A stretch of 64,000 nucleotides of DNA from Actinosynnema sp. ALI-1.44 (GTDB lineage Bacteria > Actinomycetota > Actinomycetes > Mycobacteriales > Pseudonocardiaceae). The DNA lies in contig NZ_MTQO01000050.1 in the NCBI RefSeq assembly GCF_001984155.1, positions 1 through 64,000 of the forward strand. The letters run 5' to 3'. Shown here piece after piece: positions 8,567 through 17,793 of the stretch. Below the pieces are notes generated by a model. The model did not search any database. It was given only the letters and a program-made list of their open reading frames with translations, and was not told the DNA's origin. How positions within the stretch are numbered: the first letter of the stretch is position 1; every line of letters starts with the position of its first letter. Position numbers and translations under genes: made by a program.

Positions 8567-9940
8567 TCAGTCGAAAAGGACACCGGGGTTGAGGACGCCC
8601 GCTGGGTCGAACGCGGTCTTGATCCGCCGCATCAGGTCCACTTTGGCCGGATCGGTGAGCGCGGCGAACCGCTCGGCGTGTTTGCGGCCGATGCCGTGCT
8701 CGCCGGAGATCGCGCCGCCGAGGCTGACGCCCGCCTCGAACAGGCCGTGCAGCACGCGTTCACGCACCTCGCTGTCCTTCTGCAGCACGGCGAGGTGCAC
8801 GTTGCCGTCACCGGCGTGGCCGCAGCCGACGACGAAGGTGTTGTTCTCCTGCGCGATCGCGCGGACGCGTTCCATGAACTGCGGCAGGGAGGCACGGGGG
8901 ATCACCGTGTCGATGATGTCGTCGGCGCCGGCTTCCTTGGCCGCCCAGAACGCCTTCTCCCGCGCGTCAATCAGCTTGTTCGCCGCCGTGCCCTCCAGGA
9001 CGTAGACGTCCTTGGCACCCAGGCTCGACACCAACTCGCCGAGCTCGGCGACGTCCTCGTCGAGCCGGTCGGCGGTCCGGCTCTCCAACTGGACGACCAG
9101 GTACGCGTGCGAGGTCTCCTTGACCTCGTCGGGAATCCCGAGCTGCAACTGGGCGCGGTAGGTGATCGCCCCCATGGTCAGGCCGTCGATGTACTCCACG
9201 ATCAACGGGCCCAGCCCGCTGGCCACGATCTTCGGCACGGCCCGTGCCACCTCGTCGAGGTCGACGAACGGGGCCAGCACCGTGCCCTGGTGCGGCAGGC
9301 GCGGCTGCAGCTTCAGCACGGCCTCGGTCACCAGCGCCAGCGTTCCCTCGGAACCGATGATCAGCTGGGTGAGGTCGTAGCCGGTGCTCGCCTTGACGAA
9401 CTTGCCGCCGGTGCGGATCAGCTCACCCGTCGCCAGCGCGGCTTCAAGACCGAGGACGTTGTTGCGGGTGACGCCGTACTTGATGGCACGCATCCCGCCC
9501 GCGTTCGTGCCGACGTTGCCGCCGATGCTCGCACTGAGCTCACCGGGGTAGACCGGGTACACCAGGCCGTGCTTGGCCAGTTCGGCGTCGAGCTCCTCCA
9601 GGCTGACACCGGGCCCCACCACGGCCACGTGGTTCTCGGTGTCGATCTCGAGGATCGCGGCCATCCGCTCGAACGAGATCAGCAGGCCGTCCGGGCGCGG
9701 CCGCGCCGCACCGGACAAACCGGAACCCGAACCGCGGGCGGTGACGGGGATCCCCAGCTCGGTGGCGGTTTTCAGCAGCCGCGCGACCTGCTCGGCGGTC
9801 TCGGGCAGTGCGACGTACGCCGGTTTCACCGGGTCGTTGCTCAACGCCTCGTCGTGTGCGTAGTCGTCGCCGATCGCATCGCCTGTCAGCAGGTGATCGG
9901 CTCCCACGATCCCGGCCAGCCGAGCTGCCATGTCCGCCAC
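8567..9940 (-). CDS. FAD-binding oxidase, GlcD/D-lactate dehydrogenase type (second copy)
   Basis: 457-residue 2-hydroxyacid oxidase. FAD domain: VTARGSGSGLSGAARP, ASIGGNVGTNAGGMRAIKYGVT, LIIGSEGTLALVTEAVLKL. C-terminal domain: VGCGHAGDGNVHLAV and GGAISGEHGIGRKHAERF. It is the same family as the oxidase at 3876-5258 but clearly diverged from it, so this is not a recent duplication. GTG 9940 is chosen because GGGAG lies 6-8 nt upstream; an ATG at 9931 is the alternative. It is the first gene of an operon with the IlvX-like enzyme. Confidence 0.88.
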   Translation of the reverse strand: MADMAARLAGIVGADHLLTGDAIGDDYAHDEALSNDPVKPAYVALPETAEQVARLLKTATELGIPVTARGSGSGLSGAARPRPDGLLISFERMAAILEIDTENHVAVVGPGVSLEELDAELAKHGLVYPVYPGELSASIGGNVGTNAGGMRAIKYGVTRNNVLGLEAALATGELIRTGGKFVKASTGYDLTQLIIGSEGTLALVTEAVLKLQPRLPHQGTVLAPFVDLDEVARAVPKIVASGLGPLIVEYIDGLTMGAITYRAQLQLGIPDEVKETSHAYLVVQLESRTADRLDEDVAELGELVSSLGAKDVYVLEGTAANKLIDAREKAFWAAKEAGADDIIDTVIPRASLPQFMERVRAIAQENNTFVVGCGHAGDGNVHLAVLQKDSEVRERVLHGLFEAGVSLGGAISGEHGIGRKHAERFAALTDPAKVDLMRRIKTAFDPAGVLNPGVLFD

Positions 9941-10187
9941 TGGACGCTCCCTTCGTACCCGCTGGTAACACTATCCCGTTCGACGGAAAACCGGTTGTGC
10001 CTGATTGATAACGTCGGGGACGTGGCATGTTTCTGCGCGAGCAGGTTGCGGCGCCGCTGAGGCGCGCGACCTCCGTCTCCACCTGCTGATCTCCAGCTGA
10101 GTCCGGCATACCGGACTCGGCAGGTCGTTGTCGCCTCCGAACAACAGCGCTCATCCGAACCCTCTGTTCCGCGCTGGAGCGACACAC

Positions 10188-10736
10188 ATGCTTCCCCACG
10201 CCCGTACGGGTGTTCACGTCCTGTCCGCACCCGCCGTCATCCGGCAGCTGATCCGCTCGTCGGGGGTCGGCCCGGACGACCTGGTGATCGACTTCGGGGC
10301 CGGTCCCGGCACGATCACCGCGCCGCTGGCCGCCACCGGGGCACGCGTCCTCGCCGTCGAACGGAACGCGGCGTTCGCCGGCAAACTCACGCGGCGGTTC
10401 GCCGACCAGCCGCTCGTCAAGGTGGTGCACGCCGACCTGCGCACGGTCCCGCTGCCGAGCCGGGACTTCTCCGTGGTGGCCAACATCCCGTTCGCACTGT
10501 CCACTGTGCTGCTCCGCAGGCTGCTCGACCGGCGGCGACGGTCGCTCGTCGCCGCCGACCTGGTGGTCGAATGGGGCTTCGCCCAGCGGATCGTGGCCGC
10601 GCGGACACCGGAGACCGCCAAGTGGGCCGAGAAATACGAGATGCGAGTCGCGAGACGGATCCAGCGGACGAACTTCCGCCCGGCCCCGCGCGTGGACTCG
10701 GCGCATCTGGTGATCAGACGACGACCACGAAACTGA
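10188..10736 (+). CDS. Short Erm/KsgA-family rRNA adenine N6-methyltransferase
   Basis: 182 residues from ATG 10188 (GGAG 10 nt upstream). A class I SAM fold is visible: motif I VIDFGAGPGTIT, acidic motif II end VLAVERN, VVHADLRTV, and the Erm-type motif IV NIPF at residues 99-102, where Erm proteins have NIPY or NIPF. The C-terminal FRPAPRVDSAHLVI strand is typical of KsgA/Erm. It is much shorter than resistance Erm enzymes (240-340 residues), with a truncated C-terminal domain, so 23S A2058 methylation and macrolide resistance are possible but unproven. It stands alone, and no macrolide biosynthesis genes are visible. Confidence 0.75.
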   Translation: MLPHARTGVHVLSAPAVIRQLIRSSGVGPDDLVIDFGAGPGTITAPLAATGARVLAVERNAAFAGKLTRRFADQPLVKVVHADLRTVPLPSRDFSVVANIPFALSTVLLRRLLDRRRRSLVAADLVVEWGFAQRIVAARTPETAKWAEKYEMRVARRIQRTNFRPAPRVDSAHLVIRRRPRN

Positions 10737-10801
10737 GCTGAACCGTCGCGGACCGTTCACTCGTATGGATGGTGAGGCGCGCACTTCGGGAAGGGCATCG
10801 G

Positions 10802-11680
10802 ATGCGCAACACGCACAGGAAGATCACCAGGAAGAAGGTCATCATCGCGGCGGCGGGCGTCGCACTGGCCGCGGCAGCGGCCTTCACCATCCCCCAGGCC
10901 AGTGCCAAGGACTCCAGGGCCGTGCCGAGCCTGGACGAGATGCGCGGGATGACGGGCACCGCGTGGGCGGTCGACCCGGACACCGGCCAGACCCTGGTCA
11001 CCGCGGACAGCACCGTCAACACCGACCAGTGGAGCGCGTTGGTGTCCCACAGCAACGACAAGGTGAAAGTGCAGCGGGCGCCCGGCAAGTTCAGCCTGTT
11101 CGCCGAAGGCGGGGACGCGATCTTCGCCGGTGGGTCACGGTGTTCGCTCGGCTTCAACGTGACCATGCGCAACGGCGCACCCGGAATCCTCACCGCGGGC
11201 CACTGCACGGCGGGTGGCCGCAACTGGTCGACCGCGCAGGGCGGCCGGGCGGTCGCCACAGTCCAGTCGTCGACGTTCCCCGGCAACGGCGACTTCGCCT
11301 TGCTGTCGTACAACAACGCCGGCACCCAGGCGCCGAGTGCCGTCGACACCGGCGGCGGGCGGCTCGTGCAGATCACCCGGGCCGCGAACGCGCGCGTGAA
11401 CCAGAACGTGCTGCGCATGGGCAGCACGACCGGGTTGAAGGGCGGCCGGGTGACCGCGTTGAACGCGGCGGTGAACTACCCGGAGGGCCGGGTCACCGGG
11501 CTCATCCAGACCACGGTGTGCGCCGAACCCGGTGACAGCGGCGGTCCGCTGTTCACCCAGGACGGCACCGCGCTCGGGCTCACCTCGGGCGGATCCGGCA
11601 ACTGCACCGCTGGCGGCGTCACGTTCTTCCAACCTGTCACCGAGCCGCTGCAGGCCTTCGGCGCCCGAATCGGCCAGTAA
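10802..11680 (+). CDS. Secreted chymotrypsin-like serine protease (S1 family, streptogrisin-like)
   Basis: 292 residues. A basic N-region and hydrophobic core (VIIAAAGVALAAAAAFTIPQASA) form the signal peptide, followed by a pro-region or propeptide remnant and a protease domain. The catalytic triad is visible: His134 in LTAGHC, Asp164 in GDFALL and Ser246 in EPGDSGGP. Cysteine pairs around RCSLGF/GHC and TTVCAEPG/SGNC match the streptogrisin disulfides. The start has GGAAGGG upstream. It is shorter in its pro-region than streptogrisin B/C precursors. A terminator-like hairpin follows the stop. The protein should act outside the cell on proteins. Confidence 0.9.
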   Translation: MRNTHRKITRKKVIIAAAGVALAAAAAFTIPQASAKDSRAVPSLDEMRGMTGTAWAVDPDTGQTLVTADSTVNTDQWSALVSHSNDKVKVQRAPGKFSLFAEGGDAIFAGGSRCSLGFNVTMRNGAPGILTAGHCTAGGRNWSTAQGGRAVATVQSSTFPGNGDFALLSYNNAGTQAPSAVDTGGGRLVQITRAANARVNQNVLRMGSTTGLKGGRVTALNAAVNYPEGRVTGLIQTTVCAEPGDSGGPLFTQDGTALGLTSGGSGNCTAGGVTFFQPVTEPLQAFGARIGQ

Positions 11681-11682
11681 AG

Positions 11683-11728
11683 CTCGTGAGTGGTTACCGG
11701 GGTTCTCACCCTGGTAACCACTCACGAG
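11683..11728. terminator. Bidirectional hairpin between the protease gene and tuf3
   Basis: A perfect 16-bp inverted repeat: CTCGTGAGTGGTTACC at 11683-11698 and its complement at 11713-11728, with a 14-nt loop. It sits between two convergent genes, 3 nt after one stop and 8 nt before the other, and so probably terminates both. Confidence 0.8.
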
Positions 11729-11735
11729 AGGTTCT

Positions 11736-12917
<1,182 letters not shown>

Positions 12918-12944
12918 CGTTGCCTGGTTTTCTGGAAGCTGGGA

Positions 12945-12988
12945 CGCGGAACCCGCGAAGCCGACAACCCTCCTCCTCGGGTTCCGCG
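12945..12988 (-). promoter_or_regulatory. Hairpin in the tuf3 5' leader
   Basis: CGCGGAACCCG (12945-12955) pairs perfectly with CGGGTTCCGCG (12978-12988) over 11 bp, 28-71 nt upstream of the tuf3 start on the transcribed strand. It leaves a 22-nt loop. Its place in the leader suggests attenuation or another RNA-level control of tuf3, or a terminator before an internal promoter. The tuf3 ribosome binding site itself is weak (AGG). Confidence 0.4.
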
Positions 12989-13109
12989 GAGGAAGGTGCG
13001 GAAGGGAGGAGGGTCAGCTATCCAGTGCTGCCAACACGGATGCCGACAACGCGCTCAGCAGGTTCAGGCCTGCGAGCGTCGCGAAGTCGGACATCGGGAA
13101 CACAGCGAA

Positions 13110-13132
13110 GGACTGTAGCTCAGCCACAGTCC
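13110..13132 (-). terminator. Hairpin after the Asp-box protein gene
   Basis: GGACTGT (13110-13116) and ACAGTCC (13126-13132) form a 7-bp stem with a 9-nt loop, 20 nt beyond the stop of the upstream minus-strand gene. This probably separates that gene from tuf3. Confidence 0.5.
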
Positions 13133-13151
13133 TCCGCCAAACGGTTTTCCG

Positions 13152-14231
13152 TTACCTCAGGGTGAGCTTGGCGATCCGGCCCTTCTCACCGGCGGCCCAG
13201 CAACTGGCGTCCCGGCCGCAGTCGACGGTGTCGAAGCTGCCGGCGTCGAACTGGAACCAGTGGTTGCCGTTGTCGAGGCTCACGTCGCTGCCGGTCGGCC
13301 CGACCGCGAGGATCGCGAACGGCAGGTAGGGGACGTAGGTGGCGCCGGAGCGGTAGCCCGCCGGGGCCTTCGCGGCCTTCGTCCACGTCTTGCCGCCATC
13401 GCTGGTGCGGGCCACGGCGTCCTTGGTGGGTTTGGCCGGGTCGTAGTCGCCGCCGATCGCGATGCCGTTGCGCGAGTCGCGCAGCGCCACCGAGAACACG
13501 CCCGCGCTCTCGCCGCTCTGCAGCGGGGTGTCGCTCACGGTCCAGGTCAGGCCGCGGTCCCTGGAGTGGAAGACGCGGGCCTTGGCGTCGCCGCCGGTCG
13601 CGATCCACGCGTCCCGGGAGCCCGACGTGACCAGGCACTGGCCGCTCGCGGCGAACGCGAACTCCTTCGGCTGGACGGCGGGCATTCCGTCGCCGGGCAG
13701 GAGCTTCCAGCTCTTGCCGCCGTCGGTGGTGGACAGGATGCGGAACTTGCCGTCGACCGGGTCGCTCAGTGCGAGACCGTTGCGGCGGTCGAAGAAGGCC
13801 ATGCAGTCGTAGAACGCCCGCGCGTCGGTGTTGCGGAAGGACTCGGTCCAGGACCTGCCGCCGTTCGTCGTGCTGTAGATGCGGGAGTCCGGGCCGTTGC
13901 CGATGGTCATCGCCACGGCCGTGTTCGCGTCGAACGCCTCGATGTCACGGAACTGCAGCGCCTCGGCACCCGGCGGTCCGACGCTGGCCCACGTCCGGCC
14001 GCCGTCGGTGGTCCGCAGCACCGTGCCGCCTGTCCCGCCTGCCCACGCCGTTCGGCCGTCCACAACGGACAAGCCGCGCAGCCGTGCGTCCGTCCCGGTC
14101 GGCGTGAGCTGCCACTTCGGCCCGTGCGCCCCAGCCGGGGCCCCGATCGCCGGTGTCGCCGCCGCCGGTGTCGCGCCCACTACGAGCAGTGCGGCCGTGC
14201 ACACACTGGATAAAGCACCGATCCACCTCAT
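13152..14231 (-). CDS. Secreted Asp-box (BNR/Ycf48-like) beta-propeller protein
   Basis: 359 residues from ATG 14231. An N-terminal signal peptide (ALSSVCTAALLVVGATPAAA) is followed by repeats of the sialidase Asp-box form SxDxGxTW: TTDGGRTW, TTNGGRSW, TTDGGKSW, SRDRGLTW, TSDGGKTW and LDNGNHWF. Six to seven such repeats make a beta-propeller. There is no sialidase FRIP motif, so it is not a classical sialidase; Ycf48-like oxidoreductase annotations are common for this family but function is unknown. It is exported and stands alone, divergent from the DM13 gene. Confidence 0.8.
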   Translation of the reverse strand: MRWIGALSSVCTAALLVVGATPAAATPAIGAPAGAHGPKWQLTPTGTDARLRGLSVVDGRTAWAGGTGGTVLRTTDGGRTWASVGPPGAEALQFRDIEAFDANTAVAMTIGNGPDSRIYSTTNGGRSWTESFRNTDARAFYDCMAFFDRRNGLALSDPVDGKFRILSTTDGGKSWKLLPGDGMPAVQPKEFAFAASGQCLVTSGSRDAWIATGGDAKARVFHSRDRGLTWTVSDTPLQSGESAGVFSVALRDSRNGIAIGGDYDPAKPTKDAVARTSDGGKTWTKAAKAPAGYRSGATYVPYLPFAILAVGPTGSDVSLDNGNHWFQFDAGSFDTVDCGRDASCWAAGEKGRIAKLTLR

Positions 14232-14342
14232 GCGCGCGGAAGTTACCTGATGGTTCGCGCACGGGCCACCGCCGAGAGTTTTAAGAATCCGGTAAGAGGT
14301 GTTTCGCCGCCTTTCAGCCGCCGTGGACGTTCTAATGGACGC

Positions 14343-14894
14343 ATGCGAGCACTGTTTCGGAGGAAGATCACTTGGGCGGCGCTGGTCGTGGTCGCCGTGG
14401 CGGGTGCGTTCGCGCTGTGGGCGTTCCAGCCGTGGCGGCTGTTCACCAGCAGCACGATCGACGAGGCACTGCCGGTCGCCACCACAGTCACCACGGGCAC
14501 CACGGGGAGCACTGCGCCCAGCGCTCCCCCTGTCAGTGCTCCCCCTGCCGGGCCGAAAGAACTGGCGTCCGGCTCGTTCGTCACACAGGAACACGCCACG
14601 TCCGGCCACGCCGCCGTGCTCGAACTGCCGGACGGGCAACGGGTCCTGAGACTGACCGGGCTGTCCTCGTCGGATGGGCCGGATCTGCACGTCTGGCTGA
14701 CCGACGCGACGGCGGGCGGCGACTGGTTCAAGTACGACGACGGCCGCCAGGTCAAACTCGGCGACCTCAAGGCGACGCACGGCAACCAGAACTACGCCAT
14801 CCCGGCGGGAACCTCACTGGACGGCCTGCGCAGCGTGGTCATCTGGTGCGACCGGTTCAACGTGGCGTTCGGCTCGGCCCCGCTTCAGCTGTAG
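14343..14894 (+). CDS. Membrane-anchored DM13-domain protein
   Basis: 183 residues from ATG 14343. An N-terminal transmembrane anchor (ITWAALVVVAVAGAFALWAF) precedes a Thr/Ser/Pro-rich linker and a C-terminal DM13 domain (about residues 80-183) with GHAAVLEL, VLRLTGLSSSDGPDLHVWL and NQNYAIPAGTSLDGLRSVVIWCDRFNVAFGSAPL. The cysteine in VIWCDRFN is the conserved DM13 residue proposed to take part in redox chemistry. It is divergent from the Asp-box propeller gene across 111 nt, so the two may share a promoter region. An in-frame extension to 14250 lacks a ribosome binding site. Confidence 0.8.
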   Translation: MRALFRRKITWAALVVVAVAGAFALWAFQPWRLFTSSTIDEALPVATTVTTGTTGSTAPSAPPVSAPPAGPKELASGSFVTQEHATSGHAAVLELPDGQRVLRLTGLSSSDGPDLHVWLTDATAGGDWFKYDDGRQVKLGDLKATHGNQNYAIPAGTSLDGLRSVVIWCDRFNVAFGSAPLQL

Positions 14895-14899
14895 ATCCC

Positions 14900-15400
14900 T
14901 CAGTTGTACGACAGCGTGTCGCCTCGTTCGAAGTCCAGCAGGAACCGCTTGCGTTCGATGCCGCCGCCGTAGCCGGTGAGGTCACCGGTCGAGCCGACGA
15001 CCCGGTGGCACGGCACGATGATGCTGATCGGGTTCTTGCCGTTGGCCAGGCCGACCGCACGGGACGCCGTCAGCGTCTTGCCGAGCCGCAGCGCCAGCTC
15101 GCCGTAGGAAATCGTTTCGCCGTAACGGATGTCGCACAGCGCCTGCCACACTGTGCGCTGGAAGTCCGTGCCGTGGAACGTGATCGGCACGTCGAACTCG
15201 GTCCGCTCCCCGGCGAAGTACTCGTTGAGCTGCTCGACGGCCTGGCCTAACGGCTCCGGGTCGCGGTGACCGAACGTCTCCTGCGACGGCAGGTACCGCT
15301 GCCGCTCCATGTACACCCCGCTCAGCACACCGTCCGTCGCGACCAGCGTGAGCTGACCGACCGGGCTGTCCATCACGGTGTGACACCTCATCTGTGACAT
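14900..15400 (-). CDS. ogt: Methylated-DNA--protein-cysteine methyltransferase
   Basis: 166-residue suicide repair protein that removes O6-alkyl groups from guanine. The active site IIVPCHRV places the acceptor Cys at residue 131, followed by the GYGGGIERKRFLLDFE substrate loop. The DNA-binding helix region FQRTVWQALCDIRYGETISYGELA is present. The single-domain length fits Ogt rather than Ada. It is monocistronic: xylB precedes it on the same strand but a hairpin separates them. Confidence 0.95.
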   Translation of the reverse strand: MSQMRCHTVMDSPVGQLTLVATDGVLSGVYMERQRYLPSQETFGHRDPEPLGQAVEQLNEYFAGERTEFDVPITFHGTDFQRTVWQALCDIRYGETISYGELALRLGKTLTASRAVGLANGKNPISIIVPCHRVVGSTGDLTGYGGGIERKRFLLDFERGDTLSYN

Positions 15401-15411
15401 GGTGCCAGTCT

Positions 15412-15444
15412 GATTCCCGCGAGCCGCGCGGGCTGGCGGGAATC
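15412..15444 (-). terminator. Hairpin after xylB
   Basis: GATTCCCGC (15412-15420) pairs with GCGGGAATC (15436-15444), a perfect 9-bp stem with a 15-nt loop, directly after the xylulokinase stop and before ogt on the same strand. Confidence 0.6.
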
Positions 15445-15449
15445 GGCCA

Positions 15450-16727
15450 TCACCATGCCGGGTACTGGCCCGTCAGTGCCCACGTCGCCTGGCGCGCGGC
15501 GCCGACCGCGACGTATTCGGCCGTCTCGGGGACCTCGACGGGCACGCCGAAGACCTCCGGCGCGATCGCCTGCACGGCGGCCGACCGCGCACCGCCGCCG
15601 ATCAGCAGAACCCGTTGCGCCGCAAGCCCTGCCGTGCGCAAGGCGGTCAGCCCGAAGCCGAGACCGCCCAGCATCCCCGCGACCGCGGCACGGGCCACGT
15701 TCTCCGGCGTCATGTTGTCGCGCCGCATGTTCAGCAGCGATCCGGTCGCGTCCGGCAGGTTCGGTGTCCGTTCACCGTCCAGGTAGGGCACGAACTCCAG
15801 TCCGCCGGTGTCCTTGGCCGACAGCGCCAGATCGTCGAGTTCGGACAGTTCGACGCCGAGCATCCGCGCGGCGGCGGTGAGCACGCGCGCCGCGTTCAAC
15901 GTGCACACCAGCGGCAGGAACCTGCCTGTGGCGTCGGCGAATCCGGCCACCGCGCCGGTGTCGTCCGGGGTGATCTCGTCGGCGACGCCGAACACCGTGC
16001 CGCTCGTGCCGATCGAGACGACCGCGTCCCCGGCCTCCAGCCGAAGGCCCAGTGCGGCCGCCATGTTGTCGCCCGTGCCTGCCGAGACGAGCATCCCGCC
16101 GGGTGTGCGCCCGGCGGGCTCGTCGGGCGCGAGCACCCGCGGCAGCCCGGGAACCCGGCCGAAGGCCTTGGTCAGGATGTCCTCGCGGTAGACGTCCTGA
16201 CTGGCGGAGTAGTAGCCGGTTCCGGACGCGTCGCCGCGGTCGGTCACCATCTCGCCGGTGAGTTTCCAGGTCAGCCAGTCGTGCGGCAGCAGAACGGTGG
16301 CCACGCGGGCGGCCAGGTCCGGTTCGTGTTCGGCGAGCCACCGCAGTTTGGTCACGGTGAAGCTGGCGACCGGCACCGAGCCGACCGCTTTCGCCCACTC
16401 CCCCGGGCCGCCGAGTTCGCGGGTCAGGTCCGCCGCGGCGTCGGCCGAGCGGGTGTCGTTCCACAGCAACGCGGGCCGGACGACCTCGTTGTTCTCGTCG
16501 AGCGCGACCATGCCGTGCTGCTGGCCGCCGACACCGAGCGACATCACGCCGTCGAGCACGCCGTCGGCAGTGGCCTCCTGGAACGCACGCCACCACTCAT
16601 CGGGGTGAACTTCGGTGCCGTCCGGGTGGGGCGCCCTGCCTTCTCGCACCACCTGACCCGTCTCCGCGTCGCACACCACGACTTTTGTGGACTGGGTTGA
16701 GGAATCCACGCCCGCGACCAACGCCAT
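15450..16727 (-). CDS. xylB: Xylulokinase (FGGY family)
   Basis: 425-residue carbohydrate kinase that phosphorylates D-xylulose for entry into the pentose phosphate pathway. Visible motifs: [13 protein letters not shown] (phosphate loop), [34 protein letters not shown], and the ATPase signature region [24 protein letters not shown] and [16 protein letters not shown]. It is about 30-50 residues shorter at the C-terminus than most xylulokinases, ending at [10 protein letters not shown], but the catalytic core is complete. No xylose isomerase or transporter is adjacent. Confidence 0.9.
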   Translation of the reverse strand: MALVAGVDSSTQSTKVVVCDAETGQVVREGRAPHPDGTEVHPDEWWRAFQEATADGVLDGVMSLGVGGQQHGMVALDENNEVVRPALLWNDTRSADAAADLTRELGGPGEWAKAVGSVPVASFTVTKLRWLAEHEPDLAARVATVLLPHDWLTWKLTGEMVTDRGDASGTGYYSASQDVYREDILTKAFGRVPGLPRVLAPDEPAGRTPGGMLVSAGTGDNMAAALGLRLEAGDAVVSIGTSGTVFGVADEITPDDTGAVAGFADATGRFLPLVCTLNAARVLTAAARMLGVELSELDDLALSAKDTGGLEFVPYLDGERTPNLPDATGSLLNMRRDNMTPENVARAAVAGMLGGLGFGLTALRTAGLAAQRVLLIGGGARSAAVQAIAPEVFGVPVEVPETAEYVAVGAARQATWALTGQYPAW

Positions 16728-16815
16728 CCGGACATCTTAGGCCGGAATTCGTTCATCGCCTGAACTGATCGCGGGGCATTGACAGCGGGTGTAAGCACCG
16801 TCACCATCAGTTCGC

Positions 16816-16829
16816 CTACTCGTGAGTAG
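16816..16829. promoter_or_regulatory. Palindrome before the lipase gene
   Basis: CTACTC-GT-GAGTAG is a 6-bp-arm palindrome ending 2 nt before the AGGAGC ribosome binding site of the lipase gene. It could be an operator or a short leader stem. It shares the CTCGTGAGT core seen in the hairpins at 11683 and 63200. Confidence 0.3.
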
Positions 16830-16842
16830 ATAGGAGCTCCCT

Positions 16843-17793
16843 GTGCGTCCAGCCTTCCTCGGCAGCGTTGCCGTGGCCCTGGCGCTCGCGTTGGGCACGA
16901 CCAGTGCCGTCGCAAGTGCGGATTCGGAGTACCCGGTGCCCTACGGCCTGGCGGGTTTCGCCAAGGCCGCCGAAGCGCAGCTCACCAAGCCGGGCTCCGC
17001 CCCGCCCGGCGCGAACGACTGGTCGTGCGAACCATCCGCCGCCCACCCCGACCCGGTCGTGCTCGCGCACGGCGCCAGCGCGAACATGACCGTGAACTGG
17101 CAGACGATCTCGCCCTTGTTGGCCAACAACGGCTACTGCGTGTTCGCGCTGACCTACGGCGTCCCCTTCGGCACACCGTTCCCGATCAACCAGATCGGCG
17201 GCCGCAACCCGATGGAGCAGAGCGCCGCCGAACTCGGCGCGTTCGTCGACCGCGTGCTCACGGCGACCAAGGCCAAGAAGGTCGACATCATCGGCCACTC
17301 CGAGGGCAGCCTGATGCCCAACTACTACGCCAAGTACCTCGGCGGCGCGCCGAAGATCAGCGACTACGTCGGCCTCACCCCGCTCTGGGACGGCAGCAAC
17401 GTCCTCAACCTGGCCAAGCTCTACGCACTGGCCCGGCAGCTCGGCCTCGGCCCGATCATCGACGCCGTCGTCGACCTGGTCTTCCCCGCCGCGCGGCAGT
17501 TCCTGACCGGTTCGGACTTCATCGTCAAGATGAACAAGGGCGGCGTCGCCGCGCCAGGCGTCAAGTACACGATGATCATGACCAAGTACGACGAGGCCGT
17601 GGTCCCGTACACCAGCGGGCACCTCGACAGCCCCAACGCGACCAACGTCGTGCTGCAGGACCTGTGCGAGGAGGACTACGCGGGGCACGCCATGGTCGCG
17701 TTCGACCCGAACGCCACCCAGGTCATCCTCAACGCGCTCGACCCGCCCAACGCCAAACCCGTGAAGTGCCACGCCGTTCCGCCGAGCCCGTGA
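16843..17793 (+). CDS. Secreted triacylglycerol lipase/esterase (alpha/beta hydrolase, lipase class 2 type)
   Basis: 316 residues from GTG 16843, with TAGGAGC 8 nt upstream. The signal peptide is AVALALALGTTSAVASA. The alpha/beta hydrolase shows the oxyanion region VVLAHGASANMTVNW, the nucleophile elbow GHSEG with Ser153, an acid candidate in MTKYDEAVVPY and the catalytic His candidate in EEDYAGHAMVAFDP. Cysteines in WSCEP, GYCVFAL, DLCEED and VKCHAV suggest two disulfides. The family includes Streptomyces and mycobacterial secreted lipases. Its stop abuts the stop of the convergent oxidoreductase gene. Confidence 0.88.
   Translation: MRPAFLGSVAVALALALGTTSAVASADSEYPVPYGLAGFAKAAEAQLTKPGSAPPGANDWSCEPSAAHPDPVVLAHGASANMTVNWQTISPLLANNGYCVFALTYGVPFGTPFPINQIGGRNPMEQSAAELGAFVDRVLTATKAKKVDIIGHSEGSLMPNYYAKYLGGAPKISDYVGLTPLWDGSNVLNLAKLYALARQLGLGPIIDAVVDLVFPAARQFLTGSDFIVKMNKGGVAAPGVKYTMIMTKYDEAVVPYTSGHLDSPNATNVVLQDLCEEDYAGHAMVAFDPNATQVILNALDPPNAKPVKCHAVPPSP

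Noticed and set aside
6704-10060. Very long open frame on the + strand opposite the quinoprotein, ilvX-like and oxidase genes
   Set aside because: It is antisense to three genes with clear family motifs, has arginine/glycine-biased composition and no recognisable domain. High GC produces such frames by chance.
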